DNA of 64,000 bases from Gracilariopsis chorda (lineage: Eukaryota; Rhodophyta; Florideophyceae; Gracilariales; Gracilariaceae), in the NCBI GenBank assembly GCA_003194525.1, contig NBIV01000010.1, forward strand, positions 496,001-560,000, written 5' to 3'. Every line of letters starts with the position of its first letter. Positions within the stretch are counted from its first letter, which is position 1. Shown here piece by piece: positions 11,235 to 25,271 of the stretch. The position numbers and the translations under genes are program-made. Under the pieces are notes generated by a model, which made no database searches, was not told the origin of the DNA, and saw only the letters and a program-made list of their open reading frames with translations.

Positions 11235-13769
11235 ATGTCCCCGAAGCACAATGAGTTCATTCGAAAGGAAATAGATTTCCTACTTGAAGCCGGTATTATT
11301 ACCCCTTCTTCGTCAGCCTGGTCGTTCCCAGTGGTCATAGCCTCTAAGAAAGATGGATCTCCAAGGTTCTGTGTGGACTACCGAGAGCTCAATAGGGTCA
11401 TGAAAGCCGATCGCTGGCCGCTGCCTCGAATGGAGGAAATCTTTGACGACCTTGGCGGGTGTTGCGTGTTCACTACGCTCGATCTGTTTTCTGGATACTG
11501 GCAAGTGAGAATGTCTGAAGAATCCAAAGAGATGACCACTTTTGTTTGCAGGTGTGGGACTTTCATGTTCCAATTCATGCCTTTTGGTCTAATGAATGCT
11601 CCCTCTACCTTTCAGCGGATGATGGACCATGTTCTCAGAGATCTGCCGGTTGTGAGAGTCTATATTGATGACGTTGTTATATTCTCTAAGAGCCTGGAAG
11701 ATCATACTGTTCATCTGAAGGTAGTGCTGGAACGCATTAGTAAGCACGGCCTTAAGCTTAAGTTGTCAAAGTGTTTCTTTGCACTCCCGAGAATATCTCT
11801 TCTTGGACATTTCATTAATTCCAGTGGGGTATCTGAAGACTATTCAAAGATTGAGAAGATACAAGACGCCCCAATCCCCAGAACTACGACAGAGCTAAGG
11901 TCATTTCTTGGATTGGCAGGATACTATCGCCGATTCATCAGAGGCTTTGCAGAGACATCTTCAGCTCTTCACAGTGCTACATCTGGGACCAGGACTCTGA
12001 CATGGGCGGGTGAGATGCTTGATGCCTTTCACAGTTTGAAGAAGAAGCTGACAGAGCCCCCATTGTTATCGTTTCCAGACTTCGAGGAGCCTTTCATTGT
12101 GGAGACCGACGCTTCAAGTGTTTCCCTTGGTGCAGTGTTATCTCATAAGAAAGAGGATGGAAAGATTCACCCGCTGCAATTTGCCAGCCGTACCATGACT
12201 GCAGCAGAGAAAAAGTACTCTGCATGCGAAAGAGAAGCTTTGGCGGTCATATTTGCTCTTAAGAAGTTCAGGGTGTATCTTCTTTCGTCCGTTCCATTCA
12301 AAGTTATCACTGATCACAGGCTTTGCGTTATGCATTCCAGAAGCGAGATATACATGGACGCTTGGCACGCTGGCTCGATTTCCTGGCTGAATACGACTTC
12401 GAGATGGAGTACTGCGCAGGCAAGGATAAGGGTGCTGCAGATTATCTCTCTAGGGTCGCTCATGGAAATGAAGTTGAATTGCACGAAGACGAAGGGGATT
12501 TAGTTTGTCTGGTCTCTGACGCCGTACAGTTTTCTGGACTGGAACCGTACTATGCTAATATTGCTCGCTACCTTTCTGGGTTGCCTTCTGATGAGGAAGA
12601 TGCTTACATCCGTCAGGCGATTCGACGAAACACTAAGCAGCTCCTTGTTTGGGAAGGGAAGCTCTTCAGAAGAATGGTAAATCAGCTACGAGTTGTTCCG
12701 GACATCAAAATGAGCCAAACATCATCAAGTCGTTTCATGATGAGATCGGACATTGGGACGTAAAGGCTACGAGGAAGATGATCACTGAGAGGTTCTGGTG
12801 GCCCAATATATACCAAGAAATTGGAGAATATGTCAAGAGTTGCGACGAATGTCAGAGAATGGCCCCATTGCCCAAGTACTACAGCAACATGCATATTCCC
12901 ATGTCCTCTCTTTTTGATGTATACTCGATTGACTTCGCAGGCCCATTCCCGAAAAGCATGTCCGGGAACAGTTTTCTTCTGGTTTGTGTGCAGCACTTGA
13001 CTGGCTGGCCTATTTCTATTCCCACCAAAACATCTACGTCACAAGTGGTTATTGAGTTTGTGAAGAAGATGATCATTTATCCTTTCGGGCTGCCTAGGAT
13101 CATTGTGTCAGACAACGCGACTTGCTTCACTTCTAACTCACTTTCAGCTTTCATGGAAAAAAATGGTATCAAGTGGAAGACAGTCCTGGCTTACGCTCCC
13201 ATGTCGAATGGTAGAGTGAGAGAATGGTTGCTACACTGAAGCGGTCTCTTGGAAAGATGGTGCTTGCAAACCGTTCTAGTTGGTACGATGAGCTTTCTTC
13301 TGTACTGTAGGGATACCGTCGCAGACACCTAGCCAGTGGAATCTCGCCTTTTGAGCTACTTTACGGCGTGAAGACGCGCATGGCCCGAGAGGAGGATGGT
13401 GTGGTTACTAGAAGGACGCACTCCACGGACACATTCAGAGCAATCGAAGCTTTAGCAGCATCTAACCCCAGGGCGGAGCGTTCTGCGCTCAGACGCAGGC
13501 AAAATGTTGACGAGAAGAAGATACAGAAGTTTCAAGGTGGCGATCTGGTTTTGGTTGCAAAGGGAAAGGCCTTGAATACAACAATGAAGTGGCCTTCATT
13601 CTCTTCGAAGTTCTTTGGTCCATGTCGTGCTGTGAGAGCCATGCACCCCCGCTACACATTGGTTTCCCCACACAATCGCTACACCAGACATGGCATACAC
13701 GCTAGTCGCTTGAAGATATTCTTTCCACGTCCGAATGGAGTTCAAATTTTCAAGGTTGCCACGGCGTAG
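11235..13769 (+). pseudogene. pol: pol (RT, RNase H, integrase) of gypsy array, copy 1
   Basis: The 11235-12503 frame has RT with F-C-V-D-Y-R, P-F-G-L-M-N-A-P and the catalytic Y-I-D-D box, then RNase H with E-T-D-A-S. A 1-bp loss near 12317 (present in copies 1-3, absent in copy 4) shifts the frame. RNase H ends in a second frame (to 12763), then integrase lies in a third (12649-13239) with the H-H-C-C zinc region and the first two catalytic aspartates (I-D-F-A and S-D-N-A). A further shift near 13215 disrupts the region of the catalytic glutamate, and TAG interrupts at 13308-13310. The integrase C-terminus with S-P-F-E-L-L-Y-G continues to TAG near 13769. Non-functional as it stands. Confidence 0.92.
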
Positions 13770-13790
13770 CAACCTTTGGGGTCGGGATTG

Positions 13791-14856
13791 TGTTGGTCGC
13801 GAAATTGGTAGAATGATCCAGCACTGCTGGAAAACACGTGTACAGTGCTCCAGCAGTGTCTGGAGCATTCCAAGGTTCGCGGGCCCAGCATTACCAATGT
13901 ATTTCGGTGATGCAGGCGCCAGTTGCTAAATTACTATTGGTTATTGTGCAGCTCCAGAGGCTTCTGGAAGCCAATAAAGTAACCTAGACGCACACATGAG
14001 CCAGTAGAAAGTAGTAATGCGTTTCTGTTTTGTTTTGCATGCTTTTTGACTCTATAAAAGGGCGAGTTGAGTCCCAAACTTTGGTCTGGACTCATCTCAA
14101 GAAGAAGAAAATCTCAAGTCCTCACCCCCACAACTCTTTCAACTATTACTATCAACCCTCAACTCTCAACCGCACTTAGTGAGACGCTTGCCGCTTTGTG
14201 CATACTTGGGGTGGGGCATTACCGTTGCTGAGACCGGTTGAAGCGCCCTTGGCGTAGACGTGAGACGAATAGTGTGTACCAAAGGCGCTTCTGTCGTCTT
14301 TGAGCCCCCACCGGAGCTTTTCTCGGATAACGGTGACGGTCGAAGGACCTGGTGGTTTCCGGACGGAGGTGCTTGACGGGAAGCTGTCCGCATGCGACGT
14401 GCCGTGCAACCTCTCCTGCAAAGCGCCAGATTGGGTATAGAGTGAAAGCATATCCCGCTGTTAGTAGCTCTCCTTTCGAAGCCCTGAAAGGATTGTACGA
14501 ACCTGCTTCTGGTTGGTGCAGAATTGGATAGGCTGCAGAAATCATTTCACATCCGGAGTGTCTTACCGGAAGCCGGGAGTCTGACTCCTAGTGACCCTTT
14601 AAATAATTCTTGGGTTGTACGCCGTTTCAAGAAGCATCAAGAAGTATGTATTTGGATTGAGCCTTGTGCTCTCCTTTTGTATTTGTTGTTATCGTTGTAG
14701 GTTGAGTCCTTTTGTTCCCTGCATTGGTTGTTCGTTTGATCTTTTGATCATGTTGTTTCATCTTTTTGGGGCTTCGAGCTACGGGGAATACGTTTTTTAG
14801 GCTACTTTGTCATTTATTTTGGCCCCCTGCGTCACTGTCTCGTGATGGCGCCCACA
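13791..14856 (+). repeat. LTR 2 (shared, chimeric) of gypsy array
   Basis: 1066 bp. It acts as 3' LTR of copy 1 and 5' LTR of copy 2. The 5' part carries the variants of LTR 5 and the 3' part those of LTR 1, with the switch between about 14153 and 14232. It has a TATAAAA box near 14053 and a private A for C in the AAAACACG stretch near 13830. Confidence 0.95.
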
Positions 14857-16798
14857 TGGTACTGTCGAGGAGGGCATTCTTCTGATTTTAGCCCTACATT
14901 TACTTCTTTTGATGAATTTTCTGTAGACGTTGTGATGTTTTTCTTCTACTTTGAGAATGTTGCTATGAGAGGAATGACCGAAGACGATATGGCGCTCGAG
15001 CTTCTCTGCTTTCTAGAGAAGAAAGCCTTCGAGTTATATTATGATACTTACGCCATTAATGGTTCCCTCTCCGAAGAAGCAAAACATTATCAATACGTGA
15101 AACAAGCTTTTATCAATCGCTTTGGAAAAGTCGAAGAACCTGAAGAGGATATTCGCCTGGCAATATCGGCTAAACTGGATTATGGAGATTTGGTTGGTTC
15201 CTTGATTCATATGGACAACCTTTTCCAGAAAGCTGGATTCAATTGTAAGGCAAAATTCGGCCTGTTAAGAAAAGTGGTGATGGAATACGCTGATTTAGCT
15301 CAGTTTATCGTCTTTCGTGGTGCAGAAGATTATGAAGAGTTGAAGGTTCAAGTGAAAGCCTTCGATGCTGCCAAGAAAGCGATGGGCTCGCATGTTTCAT
15401 TCATGGGCCCACCGAAGCGTATTGTCCAAAACCACAAGCCATTGGATCATTCTTCCTATCAAGGTTTGGAGTCCAAGGTTGATGAATTATCCGAACAGTT
15501 TGCAGAGCTTACTCTCATGGTTAAGAATTCACAGGCGGAGCGCAGAGATTACGAGAAAACATGCGCCTACTGTAGGAAGCCCGGTCACTACGCGTCTCAG
15601 TGTGATGCCAACCCACACCGTGATACCAGATGTGCTAGGTGTGGAAAGCTTGGACACTCTCAGATTGCTTGTTGGAGACGTATCAGGCCCGAAGAGACTC
15701 GAAAGGTGTCGAAACACAAAGAGGAACAGAGATATTCTTCGTCCGGCACACAGAAGAGATCTGATACCATTTCCATCGTGACTGAGAACCCTCAGAGTGC
15801 CGAAGTCGTCGCTACGACCAAGAGAAGTACCGATGGTGAAGCCCTCCCGAAGCAGCGCCGTTCAGATGGCAGAGCGCCTATCCCTTCTTTGTTGAATCCA
15901 CCTGGCTATGAAGAGAGAATCCTCCGCGCAAAGGTCATGAGCAGAAGGAAAAGAAACAAAAACAGAGAAAGTCCCGGAAAGAGAGCATACAGGATCATGC
16001 AAGCAAGTATAATGTTCTAACAGAGCTAGCTAATGCCTCATCTGGGCTCACGTTTGGGCAAGTAATCCGTGAAGACGCCGATGACGCTAAGAAACAGATT
16101 CGAAAGTTCAGTAGCCGAAAAAGCAATGTCCGGCGCTCTTTTGTTGGTCCAGTTGGCAGACAGCCTAGACATCTGAAAGCGGTTCCTGTAATGATATATG
16201 GAACTGAAACCGAAGCTTTGCTTGATTCTGGTGTGGTCCCTAACCTCATGTGTACTAAGCTGTGCATGAAGCTATCGTTGGAGCCCGAACCTACCTCAAA
16301 GAAGATCACGGTTGCTAATGGAACAAGCGCTGTGTGCATGGTATACTTCATGATGTGCCCATTTCGTTCGGAGGCATTTCAATTCCATTGGACTTCCTTG
16401 TAATCGAAGGGCCTCCATTCGATATTATTGTTGGGTGTCCCACACTTGAGACGCTTCAGGCCTGCGTAGATCTTGGTAATCAACAAGTTAAGATGAAAAT
16501 AGCTGGCAAGAAAGTGACACTTGCGTTTGACTATGCTCACGTGGAAGTATCAGAAGGGGATGAAGGTGACACGGATAGCGACGATTTTACGTCTAACTCC
16601 GAAGCTGCTTGTGATGAGAGCGATTCCGAGGAGGATGATGAACTGGTCGTCGCTCTGACAGGCACGACTCAAGACGAAAGTAATGGCATGATACCAGAGT
16701 TGGACATCACTACTAAGGATCAGCATGATGAGTTGTTGTTCTCAAAGCTCTCTCATGTACCAGAGAAAGAACAAATAGAGATGAGCTCATGCCTGTAA
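14845..16798 (+). pseudogene. gag: gag-protease of gypsy array, copy 2
   Basis: Same organisation as copy 1. It has an additional private 1-bp loss of G near 15933, in the basic linker after the zinc knuckles, which ends the first frame at 16020. The protease with D-S-G (from 16191) is therefore detached. The -1 shift in the protease tail and the TAA at 16796-16798 are shared with the other copies. This is the most damaged gag of the array. Confidence 0.88.
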
Positions 16799-16843
16799 GA
16801 AGCTGATGCAATCGCATGGTCACTAACAGATCTGCGCCCTGCC

Positions 16844-16973
16844 AATGTCCCCGTCTCACATTCCTTCGAGCTCACCGTTGATAAGCCAATATATTTCGGG
16901 GCAAGAAGAATGTCCCCGTCTCACATTCCTTCGAGCTCACAGTTGATAAGCCAATATATTTCGGGGCAAGAAG
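16844..16973 (+). repeat. 65-bp tandem duplication, copy 2
   Basis: Two 65-bp units, identical in layout to the duplication at 11104-11233. Confidence 0.95.
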
Positions 16974-16974
16974 A

Positions 16975-19509
16975 ATGTCCCCGAAGCACAATGAGTTCAT
17001 TCGAAAGGAAATAGATTTCCTACTTGAAGCCGGTATTATTACCCCTTCTTCGTCAGCCTGGTCGTTCCCAGTGGTCATAGCCTCTAAGAAAGATGGATCT
17101 CCAAGGTTCTGTGTGGACTACCGAGAGCTCAATAGGGTCATGAAAGCCGATCGCTGGCCGCTGCCTCGAATGGAGGAAATCTTTGACGACCTTGGCGGGT
17201 GTTGCGTGTTCACTACGCTCGATCTGTTTTCTGGATACTGGCAAGTGAGAATGTCTGAAGAATCCAAAGAGATGACCACTTTTGTTTGCAGGTGTGGGAC
17301 TTTCATGTTCCAATTCATGCCTTTTGGTCTAATGAATGCTCCCTCTACCTTTCAGCGGATGATGGACCATGTTCTCAGAGATCTGCCGGTTGTGAGAGTC
17401 TATATTGATGACGTTGTTATATTCTCTAAGAGCCTGGAAGATCATACTGTTCATCTGAAGGTAGTGCTGGAACGCATTAGTAAGCACGGCCTTAAGCTTA
17501 AGTTGTCAAAGTGTTTCTTTGCACTCCCGAGAATATCTCTTCTTGGACATTTCATTAATTCCAGTGGGGTATCTGAAGACTATTCAAAGATTGAGAAGAT
17601 ACAAGACGCCCCAATCCCCAGAACTACGACAGAGCTAAGGTCATTTCTTGGATTGGCAGGATACTATCGCCGATTCATCAGAGGCTTTGCAGAGACATCT
17701 TCAGCTCTTCACAGTGCTACATCTGGGACCAGGACTCTGACATGGGCGGGTGAGATGCTTGATGCCTTTCACAGTTTGAAGAAGAAGCTGACAGAGCCCC
17801 CATTGTTATCGTTTCCAGACTTCGAGGAGCCTTTCATTGTGGAGACCGACGCTTCAAGTGTTTCCCTTGGTGCAGTGTTATCTCATAAGAAAGAGGATGG
17901 AAAGATTCACCCGCTGCAATTTGCCAGCCGTACCATGACTGCAGCAGAGAAAAAGTACTCTGCATGCGAAAGAGAAGCTTTGGCGGTCATATTTGCTCTT
18001 AAGAAGTTCAGGGTGTATCTTCTTTCGTCCGTTCCATTCAAAGTTATCACTGATCACAGGCTTTGCGTTATGCATTCCAGAAGCGAGATATACATGGACG
18101 CTTGGCACGCTGGCTCGATTTCCTGGCTGAATACGACTTCGAGATGGAGTACTGCGCAGGCAAGGATAAGGGTGCTGCAGATTATCTCTCTAGGGTCGCT
18201 CATGGAAATGAAGTTGAATTGCACGAAGACGAAGGGGATTTAGTTTGTCTGGTCTCTGACGCCGTACAGTTTTCTGGACTGGAACCGTACTATGCTAATA
18301 TTGCTCGCTACCTTTCTGGGTTGCCTTCTGATGAGGAAGATGCTTACATCCGTCAGGCGATCCGACGAAACACTAAGCGGCTCCTTGTTTGGGAAGGGAA
18401 GCTCTTCAGAAGAATGGTAAATCAGCTACGAGTTGTTCCGGACATCAAAATGAGCCGAACATCATCAAGTCGTTTCATGATGAGATCGGACATTGGGACG
18501 TAAAGGCTACGAGGAAGATGATCACTGAGAGGTTCTGGTGGCCCAATATATACCAAGAAATTGGAGAATATGTCAAGAGTTGCGACGAATGTCAGAGAAT
18601 GGCCCCATTGCCCAAGTACTACAGCAACATGCATATTCCCATGTCCTCTCTTTTTGATGTATACTCGATTGACTTCGCAGGCCCATTCCCGAAAAGCATG
18701 TCCGGGAACAGTTTTCTTCTGGTTTGTGTGCAGCACTTGACTGGCTGGCCTATTTCTATTCCCACCAAAACATCTACGTCACAAGTGGTTATTGAGTTTG
18801 TGAAGAAGATGATCATTTATCCTTTCGGGCTGCCTAGGATCATTGTGTCAGACAACGCGACTTGCTTCACTTCTAACTCACTTTCAGCTTTCATGGAAAA
18901 AAATGGTATCAAGTGGAAGACAGTCCTGGCTTACGCTCCCATGTCGAATGGTAGAGTGAGAGAATGGTTGCTACACTGAAGCGGTCTCTTGGAAAGATGG
19001 TGCTTGCAAACCGTTCTAGTTGGGACGATGAGCTTTCTTCTGTACTGTAGGGATACCGTCGCAGACACCTAGCCAGTGGAATCTCGCCTTTTGAGCTACT
19101 TTACGGCGTGAAGACGCGCATGGCCCGAGAGGAGGATGGTGTGGTTACTAGAAGGACGCACTCCACGGACACATTCAGAGCAATCGAAGCTTTAGCAGCA
19201 TCTAACCCCAGGGCGGAGCGTTCTGCGCTCAGACGCAGGCAAAATGTTGACGAGAAGAAGATACAGAAGTTTCAAGGTGGCGATCTGGTTTTGGTTGCAA
19301 AGGGAAAGGCCTTGAATACAACAATGAAGTGGCCTTCATTCTCTTCGAAGTTCTTTGGTCCATGTCGTGCTGTGAGAGCCATGCACCCCCGCTACACATT
19401 GGTTTCCCCACACAATCGCTACACCAGACATGGCATACACGCTAGTCGCTTGAAGATATTCTTTCCACGTCCGAATGGAGTTCAAATTTTCAAGGTTGCC
19501 ACAGCGTAG
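16975..19509 (+). pseudogene. pol: pol of gypsy array, copy 2
   Basis: Reverse transcriptase (Y-I-D-D), RNase H, and integrase zinc and core regions as in copy 1. It has the same lesions: the RNase H 1-bp loss, a frame change before the integrase zinc region, the break before the catalytic glutamate, and the in-frame TAG in the integrase C-terminus. The substitutions relative to copy 1 are few and mostly missense or silent. Confidence 0.92.
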
Positions 19510-19530
19510 CAACCTTTGGGGTCGGGATTG

Positions 19531-20596
19531 TGTTGGTCGCGAAATTGGTAGAATGATCCAGCACTGCTGGAACACACGTGTACAGTGCTCCAGCAGTGTC
19601 TGGAGCATTCCAAGGTTCGCGGGCCCAGCATTACCAATGTATTTCGGTGATGCAGGCGCCAGTTGCTAAATTACTATTGGTTATTGTGCAGCTCCAGAGG
19701 CTTCTGGAAGCCAATAAAGTAACCTAGACGCACACATGAGCCAGTAGAAAGTAGTAATGCGTTTCTGTTTTGTTTTGCATGCTTTTTGACTCTATAAAAG
19801 GGCGAGTTGAGTCCCAAACTTTGGTCTGGACTCATCTCAAGAAGAAGAAAATCTCAAGTCCTCACCCCCACAACTCTTTCAACTATTACTATCAACCCTC
19901 AACTCTCAACCGCACTTAGTGAGACGCTTGCCGCTTTGTGCATACTTGGGGTGGGGCATTACCGTTGCTGAGACCGGTTGAAGCGCCCTTGGCGTAGACG
20001 TGAGACGAATAGTGTGTACCAAAGGCGCTTCTGTCGTCTTTGAGCCCCCACCGGAGCTTTTCTCGGATAACGGTGACGGTCGAAGGACCTGGTGGTTTCC
20101 GGACGGAGGTGCTTGACGGGAAGCTGTCCGCATGCGACGTGCCGTGCAACCTCTCCTGCAAAGCGCCAGATTGGGTATAGAGTGAAAGCATATCCCGCTG
20201 TTAGTAGCTCTCCTTTCGAAGCCCTGAAAGGATTGTACGAACCTGCTTCTGGTTGGTGCAGAATTGGATAGGCTGCAGAAATCATTTCACATCCGGAGTG
20301 TCTTACCGGAAGCCGGGAGTCTGACTCCTAGTGACCCTTTAAATAATTCTTGGGTTGTACGCCGTTTCAAGAAGCATCAAGAAGTATGTATTTGGATTGA
20401 GCCTTGTGCTCTCCTTTTGTATTTGTTGTTATCGTTGTAGGTTGAGTCCTTTTGTTCCCTGCATTGGTTGTTCGTTTGATCTTTTGATCATGTTGTTTCA
20501 TCTTTTTGGGGCTTCGAGCTACGGGGAATACGTTTTTTAGGCTACTTTGTCATTTATTTTGGCCCCCTGCGTCACTGTCTCGTGATGGCGCCCACA
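19531..20596 (+). repeat. LTR 3 (shared, chimeric) of gypsy array
   Basis: 1066 bp. It has the same chimeric pattern as LTR 2 and joins copies 2 and 3. Its TATAAAA box is near 19793. Confidence 0.95.
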
Positions 20597-22539
20597 TGGT
20601 ACTCTCGAGGAGGGCATTCTTCTGATTTTAGCCCTACATTTACTTCTTTTGATGAATTTTCTGTAGACGTTGTGATGTTTTTCTTCTACTTTGAGAATGT
20701 TGCTATGAGAGGAATGACCGAAGACGATATGGCGCTCGAGCTTCTCTGCTTTCTAGAGAAGAAAGCCTTCGAGTTATATTATGATACTTACGCCATTAAT
20801 GGTTCCCTCTCCGAAGAAGCAAAACATTATCAATACGTGAAACAAGCTTTTATCAATCGCTTTGGAAAAGTCGAAGAACCTGAAGAGGATATTCGCCTGG
20901 CAATATCGGCTAAACTGGATTATGGAGATTTGGTTGGTTCCTTGATTCATATGGACAACCTTTTCCAGAAAGCTGGATTCAATTGTAAGGCAAAATTCGG
21001 CCTGTTAAGAAAAGTGGTGATGGAATACGCTGATTTAGCTCAGTTTATCGTCTTTCGTGGTGCAGAAGATTATGAAGAGTTGAAGGTTCAAGTGAAAGCC
21101 TTCGATGCTGCCAAGAAAGCGATGGGCTCGCATGTTTCATTCATGGGCCCACCGAAGCGTATTGTCCAAAACCACAAGCCATTGGATCATTCTTCCTATC
21201 AAGGTTTGGAGTCCAAGGTTGATGAATTATCCGAACAGTTTGCAGAGCTTACTCTCATGGTTAAGAATTCACAGGAGGAGCGCAGAGATTACGAGAAAAC
21301 ATGCGCCTACTGTAGGAAGCCCGGTCACTACGCGTCTCAGTGTGATGCCAACCCACACCGTGATACCAGATGTGCTAGGTGTGGAAAGCTTGGACACTCT
21401 CAGATTGCTTGTTGGAGACGTATCAGGCCCGAAGAGACTCGAAAGGTGTCGAAACACAAAGAGGAACAGAGATATTCTTCGTCCGGCACACAGAAGAGAT
21501 CTGATACCATTTCCATCGTGACTGAGAACCCTCAGAGTGCCGACGTCGTCGCTACGACCAAGAGAAGTACCGATGGTGAAGCCCTCCCGAAGCAGCGCCG
21601 TTCAGATGGCAGAGCGCCTATCCCTTCTTTGTTGAATCCACCTGGCTATGAAGAGAGAATCCTCCGCGCAAAGGGTCATGAGCAGAAGGAAAAGAAACAA
21701 AAACAGAGAAAGTCCCGGAAAGAGAGCATACAGGATCATGCAAGCAAGTATAATGTTCTAACAGAGCTAGCTAATGCCTCATCTGGGCTCACGTTTGGGC
21801 AAGTAATCCGTGAAGACGCCGATGACGCTAAGAAACAGATTCGAAAGTTCAGTAGCCGAAAAAGCAATGTCCGGCGCTCTTTTGTTGGTCCAGTTGGCAG
21901 ACAGCCTAGACATCTGAAAGCGGTTCCTGTAATGATATATGGAACTGAAACCGAAGCTTTGCTTGATTCTGGTGTGGTCCCTAACCTCATGTGTACTAAG
22001 CTGTGCATGAAGCTATCGTTGGAGCCCGAACCTACCTCAAAGAAGATCACGGTTGCTAATGGAACAAGCGCTGTGTGCATGGTATACTTCATGATGTGCC
22101 CATTTCGTTCGGAGGCATTTCAATTCCATTGGACTTCCTTGTAATCGAAGGGCCTCCATTCGATATTATTGTTGGGTGTCCCACACTTGAGACGCTTCAG
22201 GCCTGCGTAGATCTTGGTAATCAACAAGTTAAGATGAAAATAGCTGGCAAGAAAGTGACACTTGCGTTTGACTATGCTCACGTGGAAGTATCAGAAGGGG
22301 ATGAAGGTGACACGGATAGCGACGATTTTACGTCTAACTCCGAAGCTGCTTGTGATGAGAGCGATTCCGAGGAGGATGATGAACTGGTCGTCGCTCTGAC
22401 AGGCACGACTCAAGACGAAAGTAATGGCATGATACCAGAGTTGGACATCACTACTAAGGATCAGCATGATGAGTTGTTGTTCTCAAAGCTCTCTCATGTA
22501 CCAGAGAAAGAACAAATAGAGATGAGCTCATGCCTGTAA
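20585..22539 (+). pseudogene. gag: gag-protease of gypsy array, copy 3
   Basis: Open from ATG 20585 through capsid, two zinc knuckles and D-S-G protease to 22144, then the shared -1 shift and the shared TAA at 22537-22539. The codon in the primer-binding site encodes Ser rather than Cys because of the base change in the site. Confidence 0.88.
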
Positions 22540-22584
22540 GAAGCTGATGCAATCGCATGGTCACTAACAGATCTGCGCCCTGCC

Positions 22585-22714
22585 AATGTCCCCGTCTCAC
22601 ATTCCTTCGAGCTCACCGTTGATAAGCCAATATATTTCGGGGCAAGAAGAATGTCCCCGTCTCACATTCCTTCGAGCTCACAGTTGATAAGCCAATATAT
22701 TTCGGGGCAAGAAG
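22585..22714 (+). repeat. 65-bp tandem duplication, copy 3
   Basis: Two 65-bp units, identical in layout to the duplication at 11104-11233. Confidence 0.95.
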
Positions 22715-22715
22715 A

Positions 22716-25250
22716 ATGTCCCCGAAGCACAATGAGTTCATTCGAAAGGAAATAGATTTCCTACTTGAAGCCGGTATTATTACCCCTTCTTCGTCAGCCT
22801 GGTCGTTCCCAGTGGTCATAGCCTCTAAGAAAGATGGATCTCCAAGGTTCTGTGTGGACTACCGAGAGCTCAATAGGGTCATGAAAGCCGATCGCTGGCC
22901 GCTGCCTCGAATGGAGGAAATCTTTGACGACCTTGGCGGGTGTTGCGTGTTCACTACGCTCGATCTGTTTTCTGGATACTGGCAAGTGAGAATGTCTGAA
23001 GAATCCAAAGAGATGACCACTTTTGTTTGCAGGTGTGGGACTTTCATGTTCCAATTCATGCCTTTTGGTCTAATGAATGCTCCCTCTACCTTTCAGCGGA
23101 TGATGGACCATGTTCTCAGAGATCTGCCGGTTGTGAGAGTCTATATTGATGACGTTGTTATATTCTCTAAGAGCCTGGAAGATCATACTGTTCATCTGAA
23201 GGTAGTGCTGGAACGCATTAGTAAGCACGGCCTTAAGCTTAAGTTGTCAAAGTGTTTCTTTGCACTCCCGAGAATATCTCTTCTTGGACATTTCATTAAT
23301 TCCAGTGGGGTATCTGAAGACTATTCAAAGATTGAGAAGATACAAGACGCCCCAATCCCCAGAACTACGACAGAGCTAAGGTCATTTCTTGGATTGGCAG
23401 GATACTATCGCCGATTCATCAGAGGCTTTGCAGAGACATCTTCAGCTCTTCACAGTGCTACATCTGGGACCAGGACTCTGACATGGGCGGGTGAGATGCT
23501 TGATGCCTTTCACAGTTTGAAGAAGAAGCTGACAGAGCCCCCATTGTTATCGTTTCCAGACTTCGAGGAGCCTTTCATTGTGGAGACCGACGCTTCAAGT
23601 GTTTCCCTTGGTGCAGTGTTATCTCATAAGAAAGAGGATGGAAAGATTCACCCGCTGCAATTTGCCAGCCGTACCATGACTGCAGCAGAGAAAAAGTACT
23701 CTGCATGCGAAAGAGAAGCTTTGGCGGTCATATTTGCTCTTAAGAAGTTCAGGGTGTATCTTCTTTCGTCCGTTCCATTCAAAGTTATCACTGATCACAG
23801 GCTTTGCGTTATGCATTCCAGAAGCGAGATATACATGGACGCTTGGCACGCTGGCTCGATTTCCTGGCTGAATACGACTTCGAGATGGAGTACTGCGCAG
23901 GCAAGGATAAGGGTGCTGCAGATTATCTCTCTAGGGTCGCTCATGGAAATGAAGTTGAATTGCACGAAGACGAAGGGGATTTAGTTTGTCTGGTCTCTGA
24001 CGCCGTACAGTTTTCTGGACTGGAACCGTACTATGCTAATATTGCTCGCTACCTTTCTGGGTTGCCTTCTGATGAGGAAGATGCTTACATCCGTCAGGCG
24101 ATCCGACGAAACACTAAGCGGCTCCTTGTTTGGGAAGGGAAGCTCTTCAGAAGAATGGTAAATCAGCTACGAGTTGTTCCGGACATCAAAATGAGCCGAA
24201 CATCATCAAGTCGTTTCATGATGAGATCGGACATTGGGACGTAAAGGCTACGAGGAAGATGATCACTGAGAGGTTCTGGTGGCCCAATATATACCAAGAA
24301 ATTGGAGAATATGTCAAGAGTTGCGACGAATGTCAGAGAATGGCCCCATTGCCCAAGTACTACAGCAACATGCATATTCCCATGTCCTCTCTTTTTGATG
24401 TATACTCGATTGACTTCGCAGGCCCATTCCCGAAAAGCATGTCCGGGAACAGTTTTCTTCTGGTTTGTGTGCAGCACTTGACTGGCTGGCCTATTTCTAT
24501 TCCCACCAAAACATCTACGTCACAAGTGGTTATTGAGTTTGTGAAGAAGATGATCATTTATCCTTTCGGGCTGCCTAGGATCATTGTGTCAGACAACGCG
24601 ACTTGCTTCACTTCTAACTCACTTTCAGCTTTCATGGAAAAAAATGGTATCAAGTGGAAGACAGTCCTGGCTTACGCTCCCATGTCGAATGGTAGAGTGA
24701 GAGAATGGTTGCTACACTGAAGCGGTCTCTTGGAAAGATGGTGCTTGCAAACCGTTCTAGTTGGGACGATGAGCTTTCTTCTGTACTGTAGGGATACCGT
24801 CGCAGACACCTAGCCAGTGGAATCTCGCCTTTTGAGCTACTTTACGGCGTGAAGACGCGCATGGCCCGAGAGGAGGATGGTGTGGTTACTAGAAGGACGC
24901 ACTCCACGGACACATTCAGAGCAATCGAAGCTTTAGCAGCATCTAACCCCAGGGCGGAGCGTTCTGCGCTCAGACGCAGGCAAAATGTTGACGAGAAGAA
25001 GATACAGAAGTTTCAAGGTGGCGATCTGGTTTTGGTTGCAAAGGGAAAGGCCTTGAATACAACAATGAAGTGGCCTTCATTCTCTTCGAAGTTCTTTGGT
25101 CCATGTCGTGCTGTGAGAGCCATGCACCCCCGCTACACATTGGTTTCCCCACACAATCGCTACACCAGACATGGCATACACGCTAGTCGCTTGAAGATAT
25201 TCTTTCCACGTCCGAATGGAGTTCAAATTTTCAAGGTTGCCACAGCGTAG
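22716..25250 (+). pseudogene. pol: pol of gypsy array, copy 3
   Basis: Nearly identical to copy 2, with which it shares the Arg codons near the RNase H/integrase linker that differ from copy 1. It has the same set of four shared lesions plus the RNase H 1-bp loss. Confidence 0.92.
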
Positions 25251-25271
25251 CAACCTTTGGGGTCGGGATTG